This document shows, piece after piece, positions 1 through 8,582 of a stretch of 64,000 bases of DNA. Position 1 is the stretch's first letter, and each line of letters begins with the position of its first letter. The stretch lies in contig OZ240673.1 in the NCBI GenBank assembly GCA_965198755.1, forward strand, positions 744,001-808,000, read 5' to 3'. The stretch is from BOG-908 sp963692875. GTDB taxonomy: Bacteria; Pseudomonadota; Alphaproteobacteria; Acetobacterales; Acetobacteraceae. Below the pieces are notes generated by a model that was given only the letters and a program-made list of their open reading frames with translations, made no database searches and was not told where the DNA came from. Position numbers and translations under genes: made by a program.

Positions 1-31
1 CCAAGCCTGTCGGCGGCGTAAGGAGTGGGTG

Positions 32-796
32 ATGCAGGTTCATGGGATAGCTCTGGCGGCGTTGCTCGCGCCCGTAACGTTCATCGGCGTGGCGCAGGCC
101 GCGTCCAACCCGACGGTCACCTTTGCGCAGGTGAATGACACCGCCAGCAGCGACGGCCTGACCCTCACCAACAACGGCGTAAGCTCCGCGACGCTGAACA
201 CCAGCGTCGCCACCGGCGACATGGTGAGCTTCACCTACGAGAACGTGGCGAACCTGCCGAACTACCTGAGCGGCCAGCTCTCCGCCGTCGAGCTCATCAA
301 CAACGGCGCCGGCGTCACCACCACCGCGCAGGCAAGCGGCGGCAACGGCGGCTACGACGTGCAGGCCTTCAACAGCCCCTTCACCATCAGCTACCTGCTG
401 GCCGGCCGCGCTACGGGCCAGAACAACCTGCTGACAGTGACCATCACGCCGAAATTGGCAGGTGGAAATGGCATGACGATCATCGGACCGGACGGTGGCC
501 AGAGCTTCAGCTCCAGCGCAACCAACCAGGCGAATGCGTCGTACACCGAAACCTTCAGCTCCGACTTCCTGAAGTTCCAGGCCAATTCAACCCTGACCGC
601 AGGCTGGGTCTCCTCGGCGCTCAACCCCGACCTCGAGATCGATCCGGACGGACTGCTGAGCGACTTCACCGCGGACATCGTGGCCACTTTCTCCTCCAAC
701 CCGCCGCCGGCCTTCATCCCTGAGCCCGGCACGGTGGCACTGCTTGGCGCCGGCTTGGCAGGGCTGACGATGGTGCTGCGCCGTCGTCGCGCCTGA
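32..796 (+). CDS. PEP-CTERM sorting-domain protein
   Basis: This is a secreted protein of about 254 residues. It starts with a hydrophobic signal peptide ending near AQAAS and ends with a typical PEP-CTERM sorting tail: IPEPGT, a glycine/alanine/leucine-rich membrane segment, then RRRR. In this family the tail is recognised by an exosortase, which releases the protein into an exopolysaccharide-rich envelope. The middle is rich in Ser, Thr and Asn and has no catalytic motif I recognise. ATG 32 is preferred over GTG 29 because AGGAG at 21-25 is correctly spaced from it. An exosortase-A-type O-ligase lies 5 kb downstream; no exosortase is visible. Substrate and role are unknown. Confidence 0.85.
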   Translation: MQVHGIALAALLAPVTFIGVAQAASNPTVTFAQVNDTASSDGLTLTNNGVSSATLNTSVATGDMVSFTYENVANLPNYLSGQLSAVELINNGAGVTTTAQASGGNGGYDVQAFNSPFTISYLLAGRATGQNNLLTVTITPKLAGGNGMTIIGPDGGQSFSSSATNQANASYTETFSSDFLKFQANSTLTAGWVSSALNPDLEIDPDGLLSDFTADIVATFSSNPPPAFIPEPGTVALLGAGLAGLTMVLRRRRA

Positions 797-804
797 CCTC
801 TTAG

Positions 805-940
805 AAGCAAAGCAAGCTGTTCTTTTTTGAAAAAAAGAACCAAAAAACTTTTGTTCCCTGGATACTCGCTGCCGAAGGGTCCGCGACAGCAGGGATAAAA
901 GTTTTTTGCTGCTTTTTTTCAAAAAAGCAGGCCTTGCTTT
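805..940. repeat. Palindromic element, copy 1 (full)
   Basis: Left arm holds the hairpin TTCTTTTTTGA/AAAAAAGAA followed by AAAAAACTTTTG. The centre pairs TCCCTG with CAGGGA and contains CGCGACAG. The right arm is GCTGCTTTTTTTCAAAAAAGCAGGC ended by CTTGCTT. It lies 8 bases after the PEP-CTERM stop and fills most of the gap to the next gene. Confidence 0.9.
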
Positions 941-986
941 CCTTGCCTTATCGACCGGCAACTCGCCTGGAGAGGACGGGCAGGAT

Positions 987-1967
987 ATGGTGCGCCTCCC
1001 GCAACAGAACGGCGCACCCAGAATGCACCTCCTGACACGCAACCTGCCGATGGTCGCCGTCTGCCTGCTCGGTGTGTCAGTCGGCATGAGTCCGGCGCTT
1101 GCACGAACGCTCGAAGTAGGTCCGGGCAAGGCCTACGCGAAACCGTCCGCCGCGGTCGCTGCGGCCAGCGACGGCGACCGTATCCTGATCCTGCCCGGGC
1201 AGTATTTCGACTGCGCCGTGGTCTCTGCCAGCCACCTATCCATCGAGGGCGTCGGCGACGCCGCCAGCGTGGTGCTGACGGACAAGACCTGCCAGGGCAA
1301 GGCGCTGCTGGTGATCGAGGGTAACGACGACACCATCCGCAACCTCACCGTTACCCGCGCGCGCGTGGCAGACGGCAACGGCGCCGGAGTCCGCGCCGAA
1401 GGCGGCAACCTGACCATCGAGGGCGTGCGTTTTGTCAACAACCAGGACGGCATACTCACCGCCGGCAAGCCGGACATGGTGCTGACCGTCCGGCACAGCT
1501 TTTTCGAGAAGAACGGTATTTGCGGAGACTATTGCGCACACGCCATCTATGCCGGCCAGATCGCCAGCCTGCTCGTGCAGGACAGCGTGTTCCGCGACAC
1601 GCGCGACGGCCACGACATCAAGTCGCGTGCCGCCCGCACCGAGGTTGACGGCTGCGACATCCAGGACGGGCCAGCCGGCACGGCGAGCTACCTGATCGAG
1701 GCGCCAAACGGCGGCACGCTGATCGTGCGCGGCAACACGCTGGAGAAGGGCCCCAACTCCGGCAACCACTCCGCCGCGATCTCGATCGGTGCGGAGGGCG
1801 TGGAGCAGCCGAGCGCCGAGATCACCGTCGAGGGCAACCACTTCACCAACGACGGCGACTACCATACCGCGTTCGTCAGCAACGTGACGGCGACGGAGGC
1901 GATTCTACGGCGCAACGTGCTCAAGGGCGCGGTGCAGGCACTAAAGGGGGACGGTAGCTCAAGGTAG
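987..1967 (+). CDS. secreted right-handed beta-helix protein
   Basis: An exported protein of about 326 residues. An N-terminal signal peptide (hydrophobic MVAVCLLGVSVGMSPALA) precedes a parallel beta-helix of short repeating strands such as NLTIEGVRFVNNQDG, LLVQDSVFRDTRDG and LIVRGNTLEKGPN. This is the NosD/pectin-lyase-like fold, used by polysaccharide lyases, epimerases and surface adhesins. No lyase catalytic set is obvious. It is clearly related to the first 340 residues of the next gene (GHDIKSRA versus GHEIKSRA; DGPAGTASY versus DGPIGTASY). The start is uncertain: ATG 987 has GGAGAGG upstream, while ATG 1023 would give a shorter signal peptide. Polysaccharide binding or processing is an inference. 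Confidence 0.75.
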   Translation: MVRLPQQNGAPRMHLLTRNLPMVAVCLLGVSVGMSPALARTLEVGPGKAYAKPSAAVAAASDGDRILILPGQYFDCAVVSASHLSIEGVGDAASVVLTDKTCQGKALLVIEGNDDTIRNLTVTRARVADGNGAGVRAEGGNLTIEGVRFVNNQDGILTAGKPDMVLTVRHSFFEKNGICGDYCAHAIYAGQIASLLVQDSVFRDTRDGHDIKSRAARTEVDGCDIQDGPAGTASYLIEAPNGGTLIVRGNTLEKGPNSGNHSAAISIGAEGVEQPSAEITVEGNHFTNDGDYHTAFVSNVTATEAILRRNVLKGAVQALKGDGSSR

Positions 1968-2006
1968 GGCCACGGGCCTTTTCCGAGCGGCCGTTTGCAA
2001 GTTGTC

Positions 2007-2093
2007 TTCGTAGCGGTCTGACGCGGTTTCATAACGCGGCTGCTCGCACGAGGCTCTGATGCGCATGGCCACACGATCCGCTCCGGTGCCAGG
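2007..2093 (+). repeat. second dispersed repeat, copy A
   Basis: Shares GACGCGGTTTC, then GCTGCTCGCACGAGGCTC (18 identical bases), then CATGGCCA and a CGATC-GCTC block, in the same order and similar spacing, with 44297-44393. It does not match the common palindromic element. Its nature is unknown; it could be a remnant of a mobile element. Confidence 0.5.
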
Positions 2094-2125
2094 AAAAACC
2101 ACATCAGCAGCCAGCCATGCCGACC

Positions 2126-2252
2126 GATAAAAAGGGCACAAAAAAAACAACCAAGAGCCGTTTGTTCCCATGGGCGTGCGCTACAGAAACCTCCGCGACA
2201 GCAGGGACAAAAGTCTTTTGCTTCTTCTCTTCAGAAAAGAAGGCCTTGCTTC
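2126..2252. repeat. Palindromic element, copy 2 (left arm decayed)
   Basis: The right half is intact: CCGCGACAGCAGGGACAAAAG, then TCTTTTGCTTCTTCTC/TTCAGAAAAGAAGG and CCTTGCTT. The left arm is degenerate, keeping only GTTTGTTCCCATGGGCG, which matches the centre of copies 14 and 15. Confidence 0.7.
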
Positions 2253-2340
2253 CTGACGCCAGCGTCAAGATGCAAAAACCGCCACCTTAACAGGTGAGCA
2301 ACATCTCTCTCGCACACTGAGAACCAGAACGGTTTTCAGG

Positions 2341-5300
2341 ATGATGCCCGTGACGACGTCACCGAAGTTGAAGCTCACTGCCGCCGCCGCTCCGGCGTCC
2401 ACGCCCACGACCCCGGTCGCCGTGTTCGAGACGAACACCGGCACCGTGCTGACGGTGGGCGCCGGCATGGAGTTCGCCACCCTGAGTGCCGCCTGTCGCG
2501 CAGCGGTCGCCGGCGACACCATCGCGGTGCGCGCCGGCACCTACACCAACGACTTCGCCACCGTGCGGTGCGACGTCAAAATCTTCTCCGTTGGCGGCAC
2601 AGTCAACGAGGTCGCCACCACGCCGCCGCCCAACGACAAGGGGCTGCTGACGGTGGACGCCAACCTGTCCATCCAGGGCTTCAGCTTCACCGGCGGCTCG
2701 GACGGCTCGCCCGACGGCAACGTCTCCGGCATCCGGCTCGAGAGCGGCAACCTCAGCGTCAACTACTGCTACTTCTACGACATGCAGGAAGGCCTGCTGG
2801 CCGACCCTGATGCCACTGCGACGGTGGTGATCAACCACAGCGAGTTCGCCAATAACGGCACCGGCGACGGCTACACGCACAACATCTACGTGGGCTCCGT
2901 CGCCTCCGCGCTGATCGAGAACAGCACGTTCACCGGCGCCAATGTCGGCCATGAGATCAAGTCGCGCGCGATGAGCACGACGATCACCAACAACACCATC
3001 GTGGACGGCCCCATTGGAACGGCCAGCTACGACATCGACATACCCAACGGCGGCGTGGCGGTGATCAGCAACAACCTAATCGAGAAGGGCCCGGACGCGT
3101 CGAACTGGCCGGCGATCCATTACGGCGGCGAGACGCAATACGCCTATGCCAAGAACTCGCTCAGCATCACCGGCAACACCATCCTCAACGACCTCGGTGG
3201 CAACGCGATCGGCGTGCTGAACCAGTCCGCCGTCAACGGCCTGTCGGTCTCCGCCCAGATCAGCAACAACCGCTTCTACGGCTTCGACCCGACCAGGCTG
3301 GTGATGGGCGCCGGCACGCTCAGCAACAACGTCATGCTGGCCACCGAGCCCACCTACCTCGTCACCAACCCGTCCCAGGCCGTGCCGCTCGACACCATCG
3401 CGCCCGGCCCGGAGCTGCTCGACCTGACGAGCTACGGCCTGAGCGTGAACGGCGGGACGGCCAGGCTGACGGTCAACGACACCGCGGGGTCCAACACCAT
3501 CACCGGCGGCGCCGGCGGCCTCAACGTGACCGCGTCGGCCGGCTGGGACACCATCCTGACCCAGGCGGGCGCTACCGACACGCTGGAGCTGAGCGGCCGC
3601 AGCAGCGACGTGCAGAGCGCGGGCGCCGACCACATCGACGCGTCCGGCTACTACGAGGCGGTCACCGCCACCGGTGCGGCCACGATCACCGGCGCCGGCT
3701 TCAACGCCTACACGCTGGATGGTGCGGGCGAGAAGCTGACCACGAGCGCCAGCGGCAACGTCACCGTGGGCTCGGCCGGCAACGCACAAATTATCGACCT
3801 CGGCGGCGACCTGTCCTTCACGGTTGCGGCCGGCGGCCGGCTCGTGATCAGTGACCAGGCGGACACGCCGCAGGGCGGTGCCGGCACGGCCACCATCCAG
3901 TCCGGCGCGGTGACCGGCCAGATCGGCAACTCCGGGCTGATCACGCTCTCCACCGGGGCTGCCGGTGCGGCGGTGGTGGCCGGCAGCGGCCGGGTGAGCG
4001 TGACCGGTGGTGCCGGCGCGGACACGCTGTTCGGCGGATCCGGCACCGACACTTTCAGCCTGGGCGGCGGGGCAGACCGGGTCACCTTCGGCAGCGGCGC
4101 GGCCTCGGTCACCGGCGGCAGCGGCACCGACACCTACGTGTTCACCTCCGGCGCGGCGGGCACGGTCACCATCACCGGCTTCAAGCAGGGCACAGACGTG
4201 CTGAAATACGCCGGCTTCGTCGGGCCGGCGGTTGCCAGCGGCACGATCACCGGCGGCAACACCGTCCTGACGTTGTCGGACGGCACCAGTGTGGACCTCA
4301 TCGGCGTGGCGCTGCCCGGCTACAGCGCCGCGTCCAGCGCGCCGGCCTCGGGCGGAGGCACCTCGTCCGGCGCGCAGGCTGCCTCCGGCAACGGCGCGCA
4401 GCCTGCCTCCGGCAACGGCACGCTGGTGCTGACGACCGGCGGCGCCGCCCTGGCTGCCGGCACCGGGTCCGTCATCGTCGATCTCGCCGGCTACAACACC
4501 ATCGCCGGCGGCGCCGGCGGCTTTGCTGCGACGGTAGAGTCCAACGACGTGCTGACCACGGCGCAGGGCGCCACCGACCAGCTGAACCTCTCGCGCTGGG
4601 ACACGCTGAACGGCGCGGGCCACGACCAGGTGATGGTCTCGGCCTACGGCAACGTCATCAGCGAGGCCGGCACGGCTGACGTGGTGCTGGCTGGTGCCGG
4701 CAACTGGGTGCTCGGCGGGGCGGGGCTGCTGAGCGTTTCCGACCAGGTAGGCGGCGACACGGTCGCCGGCGGCAGCGGCGGCGTGGTGGCCAGCCTGTCT
4801 GGCTGGTACGACAGCGTCACCACCCAGGCGGGGGCGGCAGACACTGTCAGCCTGGCCGGCCAGGGCGTGCTGGTCAGCAACGGCACCGACCAGATCGCCG
4901 TGCAGGGCCTCTACGACCAGGTGAGCGTCACCGCTGCCGCCAGCATCACCGCCGCCTCCGGCTCCTCCGGCTCGTTCGTGCTGGACGGGGCGGACAGCCT
5001 GACCAGCGCGGGCGGCGGGTCGGTGACGGTCGGCAGCGCCGCGTCCGTGGTGTTCGTCTCGGCCGGTGCCAACGATTTCGGTATCGTCAAGCTGGCCGGC
5101 GGGGTCGTCTCGGCAAGCGAGAGCTTGCCTGGCGGCGTGGCCAGCCTGACCGTGTCTGGCGGGGCGGCGACCATCTCTGCCGCCGCAGGCTACTACGCGG
5201 GGCTGTCGGCCACGCTGGGCAGCGGTGCCGTTGCCAGCGCGGGGGCGGGCAACGTCACGCTGACCGGCGGCGCCGGCCAGGACAGCTTCGCCGGTGGCGC

Positions 5301-5571
5301 CGGCAACGCGCTGGTCACGCTGGGCACCGGCGACACGGTGAGCCTGGGTGCCGGCGCGCTGACCGTGCAGGGCGGTGCGGCCGACCTGTTCGTGGTGCCA
5401 CAGGGTGCGGCCGGCAGCCTGACGGTGATGAACTGGTCGGCGCAGGACGGCTTCGCCACGCCCGGGCAGGCAAGCACCGCGTTCAGCAACGAGCAGGTTT
5501 CCGGCGGCAATCTCTGGCTGACCACCAGCGGCGGCGCGCATGTGGAATTGATGGGGGTGACGCACATGTAA
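2341..5571 (+). CDS. large beta-helix and RTX-like repeat protein
   Basis: A 1076-residue, Gly/Ala/Thr-rich acidic protein. Residues about 40-345 form a parallel beta-helix paralogous to the gene just upstream. The rest consists of glycine-rich repeats. Degenerate hemolysin-type calcium-binding nonapeptides are visible near 555-575 (GGAGADTLFGGSGTDTF) and near 970 (GGAGQDSFAGGAGN). Longer modules recur: an N-T-I-x-GGAGG unit followed by W/N-D-x-(I/V)-T-x-QGA occurs near 380, 720 and 805. There is no hydrophobic N-terminal signal, unlike its paralogue, so type I secretion through a C-terminal signal is the likely route (inference; no transporter is in the window). It is probably an extracellular matrix or S-layer-like protein. 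The stop abuts palindromic copy 3. Confidence 0.8.
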   Translation: MMPVTTSPKLKLTAAAAPASTPTTPVAVFETNTGTVLTVGAGMEFATLSAACRAAVAGDTIAVRAGTYTNDFATVRCDVKIFSVGGTVNEVATTPPPNDKGLLTVDANLSIQGFSFTGGSDGSPDGNVSGIRLESGNLSVNYCYFYDMQEGLLADPDATATVVINHSEFANNGTGDGYTHNIYVGSVASALIENSTFTGANVGHEIKSRAMSTTITNNTIVDGPIGTASYDIDIPNGGVAVISNNLIEKGPDASNWPAIHYGGETQYAYAKNSLSITGNTILNDLGGNAIGVLNQSAVNGLSVSAQISNNRFYGFDPTRLVMGAGTLSNNVMLATEPTYLVTNPSQAVPLDTIAPGPELLDLTSYGLSVNGGTARLTVNDTAGSNTITGGAGGLNVTASAGWDTILTQAGATDTLELSGRSSDVQSAGADHIDASGYYEAVTATGAATITGAGFNAYTLDGAGEKLTTSASGNVTVGSAGNAQIIDLGGDLSFTVAAGGRLVISDQADTPQGGAGTATIQSGAVTGQIGNSGLITLSTGAAGAAVVAGSGRVSVTGGAGADTLFGGSGTDTFSLGGGADRVTFGSGAASVTGGSGTDTYVFTSGAAGTVTITGFKQGTDVLKYAGFVGPAVASGTITGGNTVLTLSDGTSVDLIGVALPGYSAASSAPASGGGTSSGAQAASGNGAQPASGNGTLVLTTGGAALAAGTGSVIVDLAGYNTIAGGAGGFAATVESNDVLTTAQGATDQLNLSRWDTLNGAGHDQVMVSAYGNVISEAGTADVVLAGAGNWVLGGAGLLSVSDQVGGDTVAGGSGGVVASLSGWYDSVTTQAGAADTVSLAGQGVLVSNGTDQIAVQGLYDQVSVTAAASITAASGSSGSFVLDGADSLTSAGGGSVTVGSAASVVFVSAGANDFGIVKLAGGVVSASESLPGGVASLTVSGGAATISAAAGYYAGLSATLGSGAVASAGAGNVTLTGGAGQDSFAGGAGNALVTLGTGDTVSLGAGALTVQGGAADLFVVPQGAAGSLTVMNWSAQDGFATPGQASTAFSNEQVSGGNLWLTTSGGAHVELMGVTHM

Positions 5572-5572
5572 G

Positions 5573-5720
5573 AAAGCAAGCGGTTCTTTTTTGAAAAAAA
5601 GAACCAAAAAACTTTTGTTTCCCTGTCGGGTCGTCGCTGGTAAGCGCGCGACAGCGGAGACAGAAGTTTTTTGCTTCTTTTTTCAAAAAAGAAGGCCTTC
5701 GCTTGCTTTCTTGGGTTATG
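5573..5720. repeat. Palindromic element, copy 3 (full)
   Basis: Starts 1-2 bases after the TAA of the RTX-like gene (TAAGAAAGCAAGC). Hairpin arms GGTTC...GAACC and CTTC...GAAG; the centre pairs CTGTCG with CGACAG. The right end is extended CTTCGCTTGCTTTCTT. Confidence 0.9.
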
Positions 5721-5730
5721 AGCTTGCCTC

Positions 5731-5943
5731 GTGGAAGCAATGATCTTCATGTTGGACTCGCTGGTCATCGTGCTCATGATGTTCATGGGCTTGCGGGACG
5801 ACCGGCGCCCGCCAGGCGAGCCGCACACTAGCCTATTCCGCATGCGCACCGACGCCGCGGACGCATCGCCGCCGCAAGCAGCTTCACCCGACGCAGCACC
5901 CGCCTGGGCGGAGTGGTTGACCGAGACGCGGCCGCCTCGATGA
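5731..5943 (+). CDS. small single-membrane-helix protein, unknown
   Basis: A possible 70-residue protein. It has one N-terminal membrane helix (MLDSLVIVLMMFMGL) followed by a charged, then Pro/Ala-rich tail. Its TGA overlaps the ATG of the O-ligase (ATGA at 5940-5943), an arrangement typical of translational coupling. No Shine-Dalgarno is clear and the start could be GTG 5731, ATG 5740 or ATG 5749. I do not recognise the family. The helix and coupling argue for a real gene; the Ala/Pro-rich tail in GC-rich DNA is a caution. Confidence 0.4.
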   Translation: MEAMIFMLDSLVIVLMMFMGLRDDRRPPGEPHTSLFRMRTDAADASPPQAASPDAAPAWAEWLTETRPPR

Positions 5944-7310
5944 GGGACCTGCTGTTCGCCTTCGTCTGGATGGCGCTTTTGCCGCTCAGCCTGATGTCGG
6001 CGCATGTGGGCGTGCTGCTGTGGGTGTGGGTGGCGTTGCTCTCGCCCAACGAGCTGCTCTACGGCTTCCTTGCCGGCGTGCCGTTCAACAAGATCGTTGC
6101 CCTGTCCACCTTTGTGATGATGCTGGTCAGCCGGGAAAAGAAGGACTTCTACCTGGACGCAACGCTGGTTTTGCTGTTGTGCCTGGCGGTGTCGGCGACG
6201 ATCTCCTGGTCCACCGGCCTGGTCTCCGGCCCCGACGTTGACGACCTGTATCAGAAACTGATCAAGGAGGTGGTGCTCGCCGTCATCATCACCGGCGTGA
6301 TGACGACGCGCCACCGCCTGAACCTTCTGGTGTTCACCATCGTTGCGTCGCTGGCGTTCCTGGCGGTCAAGGAGGGGTTGATCTCTATCCTGACGGCGGG
6401 CGGCCACAAGATCCTCGGCTCGGGCAGCATCGGCGACAACAATTCGCTGGCCACCGCGCTGCTGATGGTGATCCCGCTGGCGATCTACCTGGCGCGCCAC
6501 TCGGCGGTGCGTGCGGTCAGGACCGGCTGGCTGGTGGTGGCCGGGCTCAGCGTTGTCACCGTGGTGATGACGTTCTCCCGCGGCGGCTTCGTGGGCATGC
6601 TGCTGCTGGGCGCCTTCTACGTCAAGAACAGCCGCAACAAGCTGGCCAGCCTCGGGTTGGTGGCGCTGGCCGGCGTGCTGATCTACGCGCTGGCACCGGA
6701 CTCCTGGTTCGACCGGCTGAACACCATCAAGGAAGCCGGCGACGACGGCTCGTTCATGGGCCGCGTCGTGGCGTGGAAGATCAGCTGGCTGATCGCGATG
6801 GACCACCCGCTGTTCGGCGGCGGCCCGCACGCGGTGCAGCACTTGCTGGTGTGGGACACCTACAAGCCGCTGCTGGCGTCATTGGACTTCATCGCGACGC
6901 CGCCGCCCGACAGCACGCCGCACGCCGCCCACAGCATCTACTTCGAGCTGCTGGGCGACATCGGCTTCGTCGGGCTCGGCATCTTCCTCGCCTGCGTCGG
7001 CGTGGCGATCTGGAACTGCCGGTGGATCATCCGGCAGACCCGCAACCATCCCTCGCTGGCCTGGGCGGCCGACCTGGCGCGCCTGTCGCAGATCAGCCTG
7101 GTGGTCTACCTGGTGACCGGCGCCGCGTTGAGCATGGGCTATTTCGAGCTGCTCTACATCCTGGTCGCCATGCTGTCGCGCGCCCGGCGCATCGTGCGCG
7201 AGACGCTGGCGGCGGAGGCAGCTTCCATCGCGCCCGAGTGGGCAACGGAGTGGACCGGCGTCTCGCCCGAGCGCGAAGCCGTGCCGGCGTTCCTGCCTGC
7301 GCCCGTGTAG
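5940..7310 (+). CDS. O-antigen ligase/polymerase-like membrane protein (exosortase A-type)
   Basis: A multi-pass inner-membrane protein of 456 residues starting MRDLLFAFVWMALLPL. It resembles the probable O-glycosylation ligases associated with exosortase A (Wzy/WaaL superfamily). Supporting features are about ten hydrophobic helices, the LSPNELLYGF and GDNNSLATALLMVIPL segments, the FSRGGFVG motif, and a large periplasmic loop holding HPLFGGGPHAV and HAAHSIYFELLGDIGFVG. In the superfamily these enzymes transfer or polymerise lipid-linked glycans on the periplasmic side. Its position near a PEP-CTERM protein supports the subfamily. The C-terminal tail is cytoplasmic and acidic. The natural substrate cannot be deduced. 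Confidence 0.75.
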   Translation: MRDLLFAFVWMALLPLSLMSAHVGVLLWVWVALLSPNELLYGFLAGVPFNKIVALSTFVMMLVSREKKDFYLDATLVLLLCLAVSATISWSTGLVSGPDVDDLYQKLIKEVVLAVIITGVMTTRHRLNLLVFTIVASLAFLAVKEGLISILTAGGHKILGSGSIGDNNSLATALLMVIPLAIYLARHSAVRAVRTGWLVVAGLSVVTVVMTFSRGGFVGMLLLGAFYVKNSRNKLASLGLVALAGVLIYALAPDSWFDRLNTIKEAGDDGSFMGRVVAWKISWLIAMDHPLFGGGPHAVQHLLVWDTYKPLLASLDFIATPPPDSTPHAAHSIYFELLGDIGFVGLGIFLACVGVAIWNCRWIIRQTRNHPSLAWAADLARLSQISLVVYLVTGAALSMGYFELLYILVAMLSRARRIVRETLAAEAASIAPEWATEWTGVSPEREAVPAFLPAPV

Positions 7311-7384
7311 CCGGCCGCGAACGCTTGCCAGGCACGCACGACATCAGCGCGCTCGTTGAACCAGAGACGGCCGAGCCGCCGGCG

Positions 7385-8482
7385 GTGTCCGTGCGCGCGA
7401 GGAGCGAGGCGAGCCCGCACCGGCTCAGGAGGTTCACGACCATTGAGGCCCTGCGAGGCCTCGCCGCCACGGCCGTCGTGCTCTGTCATGCCGCACGCCA
7501 CCTCGACAAGTCGCTCACCACGCCGCGCCTTGCTGACATCTTCAAGCCGGGTGTTGCAGGCGTGGACCTTTTCTTCGTCATCAGCGGCTTCATCATATTG
7601 CACACGCATCGGTCCGACATCGGTCAACCGAAGCGCCTCACACACTACGCAGGGCGCCGCTTCACCCGTGTGTGGCCGCTCTACTGGGTGGCGCTTGCCC
7701 TGACGATGCTCATGGACTTTGCGGGCTCGCACGGGCTACCCGCGGCTCGCGAGCTGTTCGTCTCGGTGTTGCTGCTTCCCGCGCGGCATGCGCCCATCCT
7801 GGGGATAGCCTGGACGTTGCAGTTCGAAGTCTTCTTCTACGGCGTGTTCGCCTTGCTGATCGTCAACAGAACGGCGGGCCGGGCGGTCCTGCTGGCCTGG
7901 CTGTGCTGCATCGCCGTGTCGAGCGCCGGCGCATCCCTGGCCGGCATGCTGCCGCCGCAATGCACCAGCATCTACGGCCTGGAATTCCTCATGGGCATGG
8001 CCAGTGCGGAACTTCTGCACCGCGGACAGGTGGGCGCACCGAGGACCCTTGCGATTGCCGGGTCCACATTGTTCGTGCTCGCGCTCGTGCTGGCGGGCTG
8101 TGGGCAGTTGGACCCGTTCGCACAGGCGGCGAGACTGGTGTTCGGCGCGACAGCCGCGATGCTGGTTGCCGGGCTTGCAGCCCTCGAGGCGTCGTCCTGC
8201 GAGGCGGGACGGCCAGTCTCACCGAGGTGGTTGTCCGTCCTCGGTGGCGCATCCTACTCCATCTACCTTTTCCAGTTCGTCTTCATCGGACTGGCCTGGC
8301 AAATCATCCTCAGAGCGTCGGTCGCGCAAACCTTTTCCCGTGTCGTCTTGTTCCTGGTGCTGTCGGCCGTGGCTGTCTGCGGCGGCGTCGTGGTGTCGAT
8401 CGGCATGGAGAAGCCGTTGCTTCGAGCCATCCGCGGGAGGCGCGCGGGGCCGGCGGAGGCAGGGCAAGCGGTTCTTTTTTGA
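7385..8482 (+). CDS. acyltransferase 3 family membrane protein
   Basis: A protein of about 365 residues with roughly ten membrane helices. It has the hallmarks of acyltransferase family 3: an N-terminal IEALRGLAATAVVLCHAARH with the likely catalytic His, GVDLFFVISGFII, RRFTRVWPLYW, and a late LGGASYSIYLFQF. Family members O-acetylate or succinylate surface polysaccharides, lipids or peptidoglycan from the inner membrane. No ATG fits; GTG 7385 is the best start, about 75 bases after the O-ligase stop. The last residues GQAVLF and the TGA come from the left arm of palindromic copy 4, so the C-terminus has been rewritten by the repeat. Confidence 0.8.
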   Translation: MSVRARSEASPHRLRRFTTIEALRGLAATAVVLCHAARHLDKSLTTPRLADIFKPGVAGVDLFFVISGFIILHTHRSDIGQPKRLTHYAGRRFTRVWPLYWVALALTMLMDFAGSHGLPAARELFVSVLLLPARHAPILGIAWTLQFEVFFYGVFALLIVNRTAGRAVLLAWLCCIAVSSAGASLAGMLPPQCTSIYGLEFLMGMASAELLHRGQVGAPRTLAIAGSTLFVLALVLAGCGQLDPFAQAARLVFGATAAMLVAGLAALEASSCEAGRPVSPRWLSVLGGASYSIYLFQFVFIGLAWQIILRASVAQTFSRVVLFLVLSAVAVCGGVVVSIGMEKPLLRAIRGRRAGPAEAGQAVLF

Positions 8483-8582
8483 AAAGAATCAAAAAATTTT
8501 TGGTCTCTGGCCACTCGTCCGGGGAGAGTCCGCGACAGCGCGCCGGAAAGCTGCTTTCTCGAAGCAGCGCTTGCTTGCTTGC
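8462..8582. repeat. Palindromic element, copy 4 (right arm altered)
   Basis: Left arm AAGCGGTTCTTTTTTGAAAAG with one arm shortened. The centre holds TCCGCGACAGCG. The right hairpin has drifted to GCTGCTTTCTCGAAGCAGC and still pairs. The left arm encodes the end of the acyltransferase and the right end encodes the start of the YfhO-like protein. Confidence 0.8.

Larger units (their letters stand above)
1968..2340. other. intergenic region with two repeat remnants
   Basis: About 370 bases with no supported gene. Bases 2007-2093 match a segment near 44.3 kb (see the second dispersed repeat), and 2126-2252 is a decayed copy of the palindromic element. The start of the next gene has only a weak AGG directly before it. 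Confidence 0.6.

Noticed and set aside
5580..5600. Side hairpins (GGTTCTTTTTT/AAAAAAGAACC) as ordinary intrinsic terminators
   Set aside because: The T-run lies inside the stem instead of after a G/C-rich stem. Only the central stem has terminator-like flanks.
3076..5607. An 843-codon open frame opposite the RTX-like gene
   Set aside because: It is antisense to a glycine-repeat gene, its product is Arg/Gly-rich without any domain, and it starts in repeat sequence.
5193..6842. A 549-codon minus-strand frame across the O-ligase and RTX genes
   Set aside because: Its product is His/Arg/Gln-rich low complexity, and both opposite-strand genes have clear families.
6773..7384. Extending the acyltransferase to an upstream start inside the O-ligase gene
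   Set aside because: The extra 200 residues are an out-of-frame reading of the O-ligase; homology begins at IEALRGL.
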